Below are positions 25,042-32,449 of a stretch of DNA of 33,758 nt, in pieces. The DNA is from an uncultured Micrococcales bacterium (GTDB taxonomy: Bacteria > Actinomycetota > Actinomycetes > Actinomycetales > Microbacteriaceae): assembly GCA_903880095.1 (NCBI GenBank), contig CAIRNX010000017.1:1-33758 (forward strand). Direction: 5' to 3'. The notes under the pieces are model-generated. The model had not been told where the DNA came from, searched no databases, and saw nothing but the letters and a program-made list of their open reading frames with translations. Position numbers and translations under genes: made by a program. Every line of letters starts with the position of its first letter. Position 1 is the first letter of the stretch.

Positions 25042-26046
25042 ATGACGCCGAAAGCACGTCCAACGTATTCGGTGATTGCGAAAGAGGCTGGCGTTTCAGA
25101 AGCCACCGTTTCACGAGTTCTTAATGGCGATGATCGCGTCGACCAAGAGCGAGCCGCAAAAGTCTTAGAAGTAGTCGAGCGACTCGGCTACAAAAAGCAC
25201 CGCGCAGCCACCGCTCTTGCATCTGGGCGCACAAACCTCATCGCCGTTGTTATCGACAATGACCTCTCGGTCTTCTCAGACCCGTTCTGGGGAACCGTTA
25301 CCTCCGGAATCAGCCGCGTTCTCATGGAGAACGAATTGCAGACCCTGCTAATGGTCACATCGGTGTCTTCGGTTGACGGCCCTGTAGCTCACTACCTCAA
25401 CACCGGCGAGGTCGACGGAGCGATCTTCTTTCAACTTCACAAAGACGCGCTGGTGCGAAAGCTCGCCAAGACAGGCCTACCAATCGTTATCACCGGCAGC
25501 CCTCACGCTGCGACTGACTTCGTGTTTGTCGACACCGACAACTTCGGTGGCGGGCATGCGGCAACCAAGCACCTGATCAACCGCGGTTGCAAGAAGGTTG
25601 CCATCATCGCAGGTGACATTGAAACCGTTGCTGGTCACCAACGTGTCGATGGCTACCACCAGGCCTACCGTGAGCTCGGCAGAGTGCCATCTAAGAGCCT
25701 CACCGCCTACGGTGATTACTCCTACGAGAGCGGCAAACGCGAGATGACCCGCCTGCTCACCGAACAGCCAGACATCGACGGCGTCTTTGCCTGCAATGAC
25801 CTAATGGCTATGGGAGCGATTGCCGCCATCGAAGAAAAGGGGCTCACCTGCCCCGACCACGTTGCAGTGGTTGGCTTCGACGACAGCCTCGTGGCCCAAA
25901 CTTCGCGCCCAGGCCTCACAAGCGTGAGACAAGACATCGTCGCCCTCGGTGAGGCGGCAGCAGAGCTCATGATCGCCCAACTGCGCAACGAGCCTGTTGA
26001 GCCGCGAATCTTGCCAACCGAACTCGTCATTCGAGAGTCTGCCTAA
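25042..26046 (+). CDS. LacI-family transcriptional repressor of the beta-glucan genes
   Basis: This 334-residue regulator has an N-terminal helix-turn-helix (about residues 6-27, IAKEAGVSEATVSRVLNG), a hinge region (AATALASGRT) and a periplasmic-binding-protein-like sensor domain with typical stretches FVDTDNFGGGHAATKHLI, GVFACNDLMAMGAI and VVGFDDS. In LacI proteins the ATVSRV recognition helix and hinge bind palindromes with a central CG, matching the seven GAAANCGNTTTC sites in this window. An AAGGGGG Shine-Dalgarno precedes the ATG, 14 bases after the GH1 stop. The inducer is probably a short beta-glucan oligosaccharide such as laminaribiose, or glucose-derived; this is inference. Confidence 0.93.
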   Translation: MTPKARPTYSVIAKEAGVSEATVSRVLNGDDRVDQERAAKVLEVVERLGYKKHRAATALASGRTNLIAVVIDNDLSVFSDPFWGTVTSGISRVLMENELQTLLMVTSVSSVDGPVAHYLNTGEVDGAIFFQLHKDALVRKLAKTGLPIVITGSPHAATDFVFVDTDNFGGGHAATKHLINRGCKKVAIIAGDIETVAGHQRVDGYHQAYRELGRVPSKSLTAYGDYSYESGKREMTRLLTEQPDIDGVFACNDLMAMGAIAAIEEKGLTCPDHVAVVGFDDSLVAQTSRPGLTSVRQDIVALGEAAAELMIAQLRNEPVEPRILPTELVIRESA

Positions 26047-26067
26047 ACAAAACTTTCGCTCAAAGTA

Positions 26068-26104
26068 ATCGGCCCCCAGCAGAAGCTGGGGGCCGATTCT
26101 TGTT
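26068..26104. terminator. Bidirectional rho-independent terminator
   Basis: A perfect 13-pair stem (26068-26080 with 26085-26097) closes an AGAA loop and is followed by TCTTGTT on the plus strand. It separates the convergent ends of lacI and of the tandem carbohydrate-binding-like gene. Confidence 0.93.
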
Positions 26105-26110
26105 GCTAGG

Positions 26111-27631
26111 TTACTTGGTTGCCTTGGCGGTAGTCGACTTGCTTAGCGACAGTGCAGAACCTGCGCTGTTGCGAGCGGTGACTAGTACGCGTAGGTACTT
26201 GCCTACGTCTGCGGTAACAACCTTGTGGCTAGCGGTGGTTGCACCAGCGATAACCGAGCACTTGGCTGCGGCTGCTGGGGCTGCGGTGCCAGCGGTCTTT
26301 GCGACCACGGTGCAGCGGTACCACTTGTAGGTGAAGGTTGCGGTGCTTCCGGTGTAGCTACCCTTGCCGGCGGTAAGAGTCTTACCAACCTTGGCGGTGC
26401 CTGCAACGGTTGCTGCAACACGAACTGCTGGCTTCACAACTGGAACGATCGCGGGAGTGGTTGCTCCGTTGAAAGCTACGTTGTCTGCGTAGTACGTGGT
26501 TGCAGTAGCGCCTGGGTCGACGTTGAAGTCAGGGAACAGGGTGAGTCCCACGAATTCTTCGCCCGCGGTCCAGCCATCGACCGAAGTGAAGTCGAAGGTT
26601 AGGGTCTGCCAGCCCTGTGCAGCCGTGAGGGTGAGGCCCAATGCGGCTGGGTAAGGGCGAACTTCTAGACGTACTGGTGAGTTGGCCTTTGGTGAGTAGT
26701 AGTTCAAGGTGATCACCTTGTGGCTACCGTCGGTGATGCGAGTGGTGTCGGCAAACTTGGCAAGGTTGACTCCGGCGTAGATCTGTGCCCCAACGTTCTT
26801 GACCATCTTTAGAGCCTTACCACCGTTTCCGCCAGCTGGAGCTGCATCGATTGAGGTGCTTAGACCAGCAAAACCACCCTGTGGCTTTGCGTCTGAAGAG
26901 TCACCCGAAGCCAAAGCACCGAGGGTGTCTGAGTCTTCGAACGTCATCAAGGTGCTGGTAGCGGTGCGTGGGGTAACGTCTGCAGCGATTGCGTCTGCAG
27001 CAGTTGCTCCGTTGACTGAGATGTTGTCTACTTCGTAAACCTGGTCAACGTTTGGTGTGAACGGGGCTGCGCCGGTGTAACCGGTGTCGTCAGCCGACCA
27101 GTTGCCGAAAATGGCCATAACGTCGTACTCAATGGTGTCGTTCCAACCGGTACCGGTCGACATGTCGAAGGTTAGGTGGTTTAGTCCAGGTGCAGCTTCG
27201 ACTGTCTTGGCAACCCATGGGCCACCCTGCCAGCTAGGAACTGCGCCAGTTTCCATCTTCAGCATGACTGGGCTTGCGACGCTGTCTGGGTTCCACCAGT
27301 CAAGGGTCACGGTGTGGCTCGCTGCGCTTGCAAGACGAGCAGTATTACCGGCGCTAGGTAGCAGAAGGTTTACGCCAGACCAAGGCTGGCCAGAAGCCTT
27401 CTTGGTGATCTTCAGCGAGTTGTTTGAAAGGTGGCTAGTGGTGCCAACGGCAGATTCGCCACCTTCAAAAGATGACGCAGCATTGCCGAGGGTGTCCCCA
27501 GAAGCAAAGTTTAGGTAGACATGGTTTGAATCTAGAGCGCTCGCAGGAGCGACTCCGCTTCCGAATAGAGCAAAAGCTGCGAGCACGGCGGTTGAGCCAG
27601 CTAGCGCCTTGCGACGGAGGTTGGTTTTCAT
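26111..27631 (-). CDS. Secreted protein with two tandem carbohydrate-binding-like domains
   Basis: I place the start at 27631 (MKTNLRRKALAG...) because GAAAGG precedes it and a signal peptide follows (cleavage near ASA, residue 32); an in-frame ATG at 27712 would add 27 hydrophilic residues that would bury the signal. The 506-residue protein has two similar beta-sandwich-like domains (about 33-225 and 235-400), each opening with L.F..(G/S)DTLG, containing WSGVNL/YAGVNL and ending in (V/A)DN(I/V)(S/A)(V/F)NGA, a pattern common in carbohydrate-binding modules that use a calcium-stabilised jelly roll. A C-terminal Ig-like domain (about 410-506, TYKWYRCTVV) matches that of the protein at 15789. 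No catalytic motif was seen. Its promoter is overlapped by a LacI operator, so it likely binds beta-glucan for the system. Confidence 0.82.
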   Translation of the reverse strand: MKTNLRRKALAGSTAVLAAFALFGSGVAPASALDSNHVYLNFASGDTLGNAASSFEGGESAVGTTSHLSNNSLKITKKASGQPWSGVNLLLPSAGNTARLASAASHTVTLDWWNPDSVASPVMLKMETGAVPSWQGGPWVAKTVEAAPGLNHLTFDMSTGTGWNDTIEYDVMAIFGNWSADDTGYTGAAPFTPNVDQVYEVDNISVNGATAADAIAADVTPRTATSTLMTFEDSDTLGALASGDSSDAKPQGGFAGLSTSIDAAPAGGNGGKALKMVKNVGAQIYAGVNLAKFADTTRITDGSHKVITLNYYSPKANSPVRLEVRPYPAALGLTLTAAQGWQTLTFDFTSVDGWTAGEEFVGLTLFPDFNVDPGATATTYYADNVAFNGATTPAIVPVVKPAVRVAATVAGTAKVGKTLTAGKGSYTGSTATFTYKWYRCTVVAKTAGTAAPAAAAKCSVIAGATTASHKVVTADVGKYLRVLVTARNSAGSALSLSKSTTAKATK

Positions 27632-27684
27632 TTTGAGCCTTTCATAGTCTGTTATGAAAAGTGGCCCTGGAGGCTGATCGCGCT

Positions 27685-27732
27685 CGTGTGCGCGACCGAC
27701 CCTAGGAGTCACTCAAAACGCGCGCACACACG
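27685..27732 (-). other. GC-rich leader hairpin
   Basis: GTGTGCGCG (27686-27694) is the exact reverse complement of CGCGCACAC (27721-27729), giving at least nine pairs with a loop of about 26 bases. It would form near the 5' end of the mRNA of the tandem carbohydrate-binding-like gene, whose predicted start is near 27735. A role in mRNA stability is a guess. Confidence 0.5.
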
Positions 27733-27742
27733 TCTAACTCGA

Positions 27743-27770
27743 ATAGTAGACAAAAAAGGGAGTTTGTGAA
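27743..27770 (-). promoter_or_regulatory. Promoter of the tandem carbohydrate-binding-like gene
   Basis: On the minus strand, a -35 TTCACA (27765-27770) and a -10 TACTAT (27743-27748) are spaced by 16 bases. This is the best-looking promoter in the window. The -35 overlaps the operator at 27768-27779. The expected leader is about 104 bases. Confidence 0.7.
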
Positions 27771-27831
27771 ACCGATTTCACGGCAAAACCTGCAAGCGTT
27801 ACCGAATCTTTATTTTGGCGTGAAACGTTTC
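27768..27831. promoter_or_regulatory. LacI-family operator and shortened second palindrome
   Basis: GAAACCGATTTC (27768-27779) has the same core and flanks (GTGAAA...TTTCAC) as the site at 22445. A shorter palindrome GAAACGTTTC, lacking one base on each side of the centre, lies at 27822-27831 and overlaps the stop codon of the HAD gene; whether it binds the repressor is uncertain. The centres are 53 bases apart. Confidence 0.75.
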
Positions 27832-28604
27832 TAGTCGAGCAGGCTTGCGATTGAGGGAAGAATCTCGGTTGGCCTAAACGGGTACTTTGCGATTTCGGCG
27901 TCGTCGGCGATTCCAGTGAGCACTAGGACGGTGTGTAAGCCCGCTTCGATGCCAGCAACCACGTCGGTGTCCATGCGGTCACCAATCATGCCGGTCGACT
28001 CTGAGTGAGCACCGATCTTGCGCATTGCGCTTCTAAACATCATCGGGTTTGGCTTGCCAACGATATATGGCTCCTTGCCGGTGGCCTTAGTAATAAGTGC
28101 CGCAACCGAACCGGTAGCTGGCAGAACACCCTCGGCCGAAGGCCCTGTCGCGTCTGGGTTGGTGGCGATGAAGCGGGCACCTGCGTTGATTAGGCGAATC
28201 GCCTTGGTCAAAACCTCGAAGTTGAAGTTGCGGGTTTCACCGAGCACAACGTAGTCGGGGTTCACCTCGGTCTGGGTGTAGCCAACCTCGTGGAGTGCGT
28301 GAGTCATGCCACTTTCGCCAATCACGAAAGCGGTTCCGTGCGGCTTCTGCTTGTCAAGAAACGCGGCCGTAGCCAACGCGGAGGTCCAGATGCGATCTTC
28401 AGGAACATCGAGTCCACCGAGTCGCAGACGAGCAGAAAGGTCACGCGGTGTGTAGATCGAGTTGTTGGTCAGCACCAAAAACGGGGTGCCTTCGGCTTGC
28501 CACTTGGCAATCACCTCGGCTGCTCCCGGTAGCGCGTGGCCTTCGTGCACAAGCACACCATCCATGTCGGTTAGCCAAGAAGTTATTGCACTGCGATCTG
28601 TCAT
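27831..28604 (-). CDS. HAD-IIA family phosphatase (NagD-like)
   Basis: This 257-residue cytoplasmic enzyme belongs to the HAD superfamily, class IIA, which dephosphorylates small sugar or nucleotide phosphates. Motif I is present as WLTDMDGVL (nucleophile Asp14), motif II as LVLTNNS near residue 46, and motifs III-IV as VGKPNPMMF (Lys) and GMIGDRMDTDVVAG (acidic pair) near residues 182 and 201. The C2-type cap lies between motifs II and III. The substrate cannot be told. It appears leaderless, with TAGCCT six bases upstream, and is divergent from the RNA methyltransferase gene. Confidence 0.92.
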   Translation of the reverse strand: MTDRSAITSWLTDMDGVLVHEGHALPGAAEVIAKWQAEGTPFLVLTNNSIYTPRDLSARLRLGGLDVPEDRIWTSALATAAFLDKQKPHGTAFVIGESGMTHALHEVGYTQTEVNPDYVVLGETRNFNFEVLTKAIRLINAGARFIATNPDATGPSAEGVLPATGSVAALITKATGKEPYIVGKPNPMMFRSAMRKIGAHSESTGMIGDRMDTDVVAGIEAGLHTVLVLTGIADDAEIAKYPFRPTEILPSIASLLD

Positions 28605-28610
28605 GCGTTA

Positions 28611-28635
28611 AGGCTACCAAAGCGCGGTTTACTCT
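28611..28635. promoter_or_regulatory. Divergent leaderless promoters in a 37-base spacer
   Basis: TAGCCT on the minus strand (28611-28616) lies six bases before the HAD start, and TACTCT on the plus strand (28630-28635) lies six bases before the RNA methyltransferase start. Neither gene has a Shine-Dalgarno. The boxes are 13 bases apart, so the two promoters must compete physically. Confidence 0.55.
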
Positions 28636-28641
28636 AGATGA

Positions 28642-29259
28642 ATGACTGAAAGCCACGAGCAAACAACTTGGGGCGTCGGCCCTTGGGATGGCCCTTGGCC
28701 GACCGAAGACTTCTATGATCCAGAGCTCCTCAAAAACGGTGACACCCGAAACGTGCTTGACCATTTTCGGTACTGGAAGATGGAGGCGATCATCGCCGAG
28801 CTTGACTCGCGCCGGCACAAGTTTCACGTAGCGATCGAAAACTGGCAGCACGACCTAAACATTGGTTCAATCGTTCGAACAGCCAACGCCTTCTTAGCCG
28901 CCGAGGTTCACATCATCGGGCATCGCCGCTGGAACCGCCGCGGAGCCATGGTCACCGACCGCTACCAACATGTTCGCCACCACCCAACCGTCGAGGATTT
29001 CGTCACCTGGGCCAAAGAGGCGAACCTGCCGATTATCGCGATCGACAACGTGCCCCGTTGCGAACAGATCGAAACCTTCAAGCTGCCAGAGTCGTGCGTC
29101 TTCTTATTTGGCCAAGAAGGCCCTGGCCTAAGTCAGCCAGCAATAGAGGCAGCAGAGGTTGTGCTCGAGATAACTCAGTTCGGTTCAACCAGATCAATCA
29201 ACGCCAGCGCTGCGGCAGCAATCACAATGCATGCCTGGGTGCAACAAAACCTGTTTTAG
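28642..29259 (+). CDS. SpoU (TrmH)-family RNA 2'-O-methyltransferase
   Basis: This 205-residue enzyme should transfer a methyl group from S-adenosylmethionine to a ribose 2'-OH in tRNA or rRNA. The SPOUT knot motifs are clear: motif 1 NIGSIVRTANAF (about residues 74-85, with the catalytic Arg), motif 2 FLFGQEGPGLS (about 154-164) and motif 3 GSTRSINASAAAAI (about 184-197). An extended N-terminus of about 60 residues (TTWGVGPWDGPWP...) precedes the catalytic domain. The start is leaderless in style. Its stop overlaps the stop of the convergent gene by two bases, with no terminator in between. The target nucleotide is unknown. Confidence 0.92.
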   Translation: MTESHEQTTWGVGPWDGPWPTEDFYDPELLKNGDTRNVLDHFRYWKMEAIIAELDSRRHKFHVAIENWQHDLNIGSIVRTANAFLAAEVHIIGHRRWNRRGAMVTDRYQHVRHHPTVEDFVTWAKEANLPIIAIDNVPRCEQIETFKLPESCVFLFGQEGPGLSQPAIEAAEVVLEITQFGSTRSINASAAAAITMHAWVQQNLF

Positions 29260-29714
29260 CCGCAGGTAAAGTCGCTCTGCTCAACGTAGGCGGCATCAGT
29301 GTCGTCTGTTCCAACTTCTAAACTGCGGAGCTTCGCCCCCGATTTGATCGTGCCAACCGGTACCGATTCGGTGTCGTAGTTTTCGTCGTTGTCGTCAAAA
29401 AGGTCGATCGAGATTTCGGCATTTTTGCAGGTTGCGTTGGCAGTGATATTTACGAAAGTGCACACCTCAAACTTTTTGCAAGTGTCTTCGCCTAGGTCTT
29501 CGATATAAAGCTCTGGTGTTGGCAGCGGCGTGCCGTCGGTGTGCTCTGGGCTGGGCTTTAGCTTTTGACTAGGCCCTGCGCTTGGACTTGTAGTAGCGCT
29601 CGCCGAGGCGCTTGGTGAGGCCTTGGTTGCCCGGCTACTCGAGTCTGTTACCGAGGTGGCAATGGCGACTATGCCGATTACGACGGCAGCGGCGTACAGC
29701 AAATACTTTTTCAA
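29256..29714 (-). CDS. Small membrane-tethered or secreted protein with Ser/Ala/Thr-rich linker
   Basis: This protein of about 152 residues has an N-terminal hydrophobic segment (KKYLLYAAAVVIGIVAIATSV) that may be an uncleaved anchor or signal peptide. A low-complexity Ser/Ala/Thr/Pro linker follows (about residues 23-55), then an acidic domain of about 90 residues with four cysteines (TCKKFEVCTF, ATCKNAEI and the terminal FTCG) that probably form two disulfides outside the cell. I prefer the TTG at 29714 as start because GGGGG lies five bases ahead; an in-frame TTG at 29726 would add four residues. No family was recognised. It is convergent with the RNA methyltransferase gene and divergent from purA. 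Confidence 0.7.
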   Translation of the reverse strand: MKKYLLYAAAVVIGIVAIATSVTDSSSRATKASPSASASATTSPSAGPSQKLKPSPEHTDGTPLPTPELYIEDLGEDTCKKFEVCTFVNITANATCKNAEISIDLFDDNDENYDTESVPVGTIKSGAKLRSLEVGTDDTDAAYVEQSDFTCG

Positions 29715-29762
29715 TGTTTCCCCCAAAAGAACTTTGCATTCAGCCTAAAGGCAACCTCCGAC

Positions 29763-29768
29763 TAAACT
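29763..29768 (+). promoter_or_regulatory. Candidate -10 box of purA
   Basis: TAAACT at 29763-29768 fits TANNNT and would start transcription near 29775, leaving a leader of about 46 bases that begins with a GTGC/GCAC hairpin (29776-29789). Confidence 0.4.
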
Positions 29769-29820
29769 TGGCTTTGTGCTTTTCGGCACGAAATAAGCGA
29801 ACTTCAGAAACGAGTTAGCC

Positions 29821-31110
29821 ATGCCTGCAGTAGTTATTGTCGGCGCTCAGTGGGGCGATGAAGGTAAGGGTAAGGCGACAGACCTACTCGCAGAACACAT
29901 TGATTATGTGGTCAAGTTCAATGGTGGCAACAACGCCGGCCACACTGTTGTTATTGGCAACGAAAAGTACGCTCTCCACCTGTTGCCTTCAGGCATCTTG
30001 ACCGAAGGTGTTGTGCCGGTCATCTCAAACGGCGTGGTTATCGACCTCGAAGTTTTGTTTCACGAAATCGATGCGCTTAACGCTCGCGGCATCGACACCT
30101 CAAAACTTCGCGTTTCTGCAAACGCGCACGTGATCACCTCATATAACGTCACCATCGACAAGACCGCCGAGCGATTCTTGGGCAAGCGCGCCATTGGCAC
30201 CACCGGTCGCGGCATTGGCCCAACCTACGCCGACAAGATCAACCGTGTTGGCGTGCGCATTCAAGACATCTTCGACGAGAGCATTCTTCGCCAAAAGGTC
30301 GAGGCGGCACTGGTTAATAAGAACAACCTGCTAACCAAGGTTTACAACCGCGCAGCGATCAAGACCGATGCCGTTGTTGCCGAGCTTCTTAGCTTCGCCG
30401 ATCGCCTGCGCCCAATGGTTGCCGACACAGCACTTGAGTTGCACCAGGCACTTGAGGCTGGCAAGACTGTTTTGTTTGAGGGCGGCCAGGCCACCATGCT
30501 CGACGTAGACCACGGCACCTACCCGTTCGTAACCTCTTCAAACGCCACCGCCGGTGGCGCATCGACAGGTTCGGGTGTTGGACCAACGGAGTTTAAGACC
30601 ATCATCGGCATCGTCAAGGCTTACACAACCCGCGTTGGCTCAGGGCCTTTCCCGACCGAATTGTTCGACGAAAACGGCGAATTCTTACGCTCGACCGGTC
30701 ACGAATACGGCACCACCACCGGCCGCCCTCGTCGTTGTGGTTGGTACGACGCACCAATCGCTCGCTACTCGGCTCGAATCAACGGGCTCACTGACTTTGT
30801 GCTCACCAAGCTCGACGTTTTGACCGGGCTCAAAGAGATTCCGGTTTGCGTTGCCTATGAGGTTGACGGCAAGCGCGTTCAAGAAGTCCCGGTTAGCCAG
30901 AGTGACTTTCACCACGCCACACCTATTTACGAGAACTTCCCTGGCTGGAGCGAAGACATCAGCACCTGCCGCACCTTCGAAGAGCTGCCGGCAACTGCGC
31001 AGAGCTACATTTTGAAGCTCGAAGAGTTGAGTGGCTGCCGCATCAGCGCAATCGGAGTTGGCCCGGCACGTGACGCGATTATCGTGCGTCACGACATGCT
31101 CGCCAGTTAA
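29821..31110 (+). CDS. purA: Adenylosuccinate synthetase
   Basis: PurA makes adenylosuccinate from IMP, aspartate and GTP, the first committed step from IMP to AMP. The 429-residue length is standard. The GTP-binding loop GDEGKGK (residues 12-18) and the [11 protein letters not shown] stretch (about 39-49) are present, followed by [14 protein letters not shown] (about 129-142), the [19 protein letters not shown] segment (about 222-240) and [10 protein letters not shown] (about 299-308). The start has no strong Shine-Dalgarno. It ends six bases from the convergent gene at 31117 with no obvious terminator. Confidence 0.98.
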   Translation: MPAVVIVGAQWGDEGKGKATDLLAEHIDYVVKFNGGNNAGHTVVIGNEKYALHLLPSGILTEGVVPVISNGVVIDLEVLFHEIDALNARGIDTSKLRVSANAHVITSYNVTIDKTAERFLGKRAIGTTGRGIGPTYADKINRVGVRIQDIFDESILRQKVEAALVNKNNLLTKVYNRAAIKTDAVVAELLSFADRLRPMVADTALELHQALEAGKTVLFEGGQATMLDVDHGTYPFVTSSNATAGGASTGSGVGPTEFKTIIGIVKAYTTRVGSGPFPTELFDENGEFLRSTGHEYGTTTGRPRRCGWYDAPIARYSARINGLTDFVLTKLDVLTGLKEIPVCVAYEVDGKRVQEVPVSQSDFHHATPIYENFPGWSEDISTCRTFEELPATAQSYILKLEELSGCRISAIGVGPARDAIIVRHDMLAS

Positions 31111-31116
31111 GGTTTA

Positions 31117-31860
31117 TTACTTTTTGGCAGCCCTTTGGGCAGCCACGCCTTCGCGAAGTTGTTTCGCATAGAGCCTGGCCGTTTCAGGAGCGACCGAGCC
31201 ACCCTCTTTATGGGCATCAAAGGCAATGCCATAAATCACACCAGGGCCGAGCAGGGTCGTATTGGGTTGAATAAGCGTTGAGGTCGCTGCTTTGTTAGCA
31301 GCCGCAATTGTCAATGTAGAACCGTTAGCGCCTAGTGTCTGATTCAATATCTTCGAAAAATCCCATACTCGCGTTTGCTGCGCGCCAGTAAAAATGACTC
31401 TTTGGTTCGTAAACGAAACCTGACCGGTGTCGATCACGTTTAGAGCTGCCGGGTTCTTGGTGAGCTGCCCTTGGCTGCCGCCCACGTTTGCGCGAACTCT
31501 GCCAAAAACCGGCACACTAACCCCAAGATTTGTGCCCGAGTAACTTGAGCCGGTGCTTGTGTATTCGGCAAGCTGAATCCCGTTGAGGCTGTAGACAAAC
31601 TTTTCACCCTTAGCCAAAGCGAATGGGGCGTCATCGGTTAAGCCGTGCTCGGCCCAGTTTTCAAGAATATTCGCCTGCGTAAGAAGCCCACTCTCAAAGT
31701 TCGATTGGTTCTCTTTGCGCTTTTTGAGTATGGCCCATACCCCCCAGGCAATCAGGCCGACGAAAACAATCAGCGTCCAAGGCTGCGATTGAAACAGGTT
31801 TACAAGCAAGCCAAAGGACACCATTACTATGGCAATGCCAAAACAACCAATCTTTTGCAA
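31117..31860 (-). CDS. Membrane protein with PH-like domain, unknown function
   Basis: This protein of about 247 residues begins with two hydrophobic segments (CFGIAIVMVSFGLLVNLF and WTLIVFVGLIAWGVWAI), then a basic turn (KKRKEN) and a cytoplasmic part of about 180 residues. The stretch GQVSFTNQRVIFTGAQQTRVWDFSKI (about residues 140-165) resembles the bacterial PH-like domains that respond to membrane lipids or are tethered to membranes. I prefer the TTG at 31860 because GGGGG lies five bases ahead; an in-frame TTG at 31917 would add 19 residues. It is convergent with purA and divergent from the gene at 31925. No substrate or partner can be named. Confidence 0.7.
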   Translation of the reverse strand: MQKIGCFGIAIVMVSFGLLVNLFQSQPWTLIVFVGLIAWGVWAILKKRKENQSNFESGLLTQANILENWAEHGLTDDAPFALAKGEKFVYSLNGIQLAEYTSTGSSYSGTNLGVSVPVFGRVRANVGGSQGQLTKNPAALNVIDTGQVSFTNQRVIFTGAQQTRVWDFSKILNQTLGANGSTLTIAAANKAATSTLIQPNTTLLGPGVIYGIAFDAHKEGGSVAPETARLYAKQLREGVAAQRAAKK

Positions 31861-31924
31861 AACAACCCCCAAAAATTGAGAAACATGTTTTCTTATTATC
31901 GCCCCGAGCGGCGACAATTATTAG

Positions 31925-32449
31925 GTGAGCGAACCAGAAGAAGAACTCCACGAAGTCCTCGTGCAGTGGGCGAAGCCAAGCCCAGAAGGCTACGTGCCTT
32001 TCTATCGTCTCTTCTACCTGCCCGATGTTCTCGACCTAAAAAAGATCGGCTACCCGCTCGAAAAATTCGAAAACCTCTTCGACCTTCTCGAAGGCGCTCG
32101 CGTGAGCCAGGCACAAAGCGTCCATCGTCTACTTCACACGCCTGGCGGCAATGCGATCTGGAACCCGCTAAAGGCTCGTCAACTCGAATTCAACGTGCGA
32201 GCAGCGATGCATCGATACGGCTTGAGCGATGCTCCGAGCATTTTGCGCCGAACCATCGGCAAGGCCTTCCCTGGCGACCACCTAACCCACCTCGCCATGG
32301 ACATCATCAACGTGTTCTTCTGGGCAGCACTCGCCCAGATTGCCCGCGACTACGCCTGGCGCTCGCCGCAACTTGAATACATGGCCGACTACCTTGAATA
32401 CCCGATTCGCATGGCGTTTGGGGCCCAAGCACTTGAAAGGGCTAGCTGA
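31925..32449 (+). CDS. Uncharacterised helical protein coupled to a macro-domain gene
   Basis: I do not recognise this 174-residue protein. It is mainly hydrophilic with predicted alpha helices, including an acidic start (MSEPEEELHEVLVQW), and one more hydrophobic helix (IINVFFWAALAQIARDYAW, about residues 127-145) that could be buried or membrane-associated. There is no signal peptide. It starts with GTG; no Shine-Dalgarno is visible, and a GACAAT stretch ending six bases earlier could be a leaderless -10 box. Its TGA overlaps the ATG of the macro-domain gene (TGATG), so the two are translated together, which suggests a shared job. Confidence 0.7.
   Translation: MSEPEEELHEVLVQWAKPSPEGYVPFYRLFYLPDVLDLKKIGYPLEKFENLFDLLEGARVSQAQSVHRLLHTPGGNAIWNPLKARQLEFNVRAAMHRYGLSDAPSILRRTIGKAFPGDHLTHLAMDIINVFFWAALAQIARDYAWRSPQLEYMADYLEYPIRMAFGAQALERAS

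Noticed and set aside
27822-27831. Short palindrome GAAACGTTTC as a full LacI operator
   Set aside because: It lacks one base on each side of the centre compared with all other sites, so it is listed only as an uncertain variant and not counted among the seven operators.
31645-32376. Open frame of 243 codons on the plus strand over the divergent region
   Set aside because: It overlaps the PH-like membrane protein and the unknown gene at 31925 in other frames; its Arg/Pro-rich, low-quality translation looks like an out-of-frame shadow.
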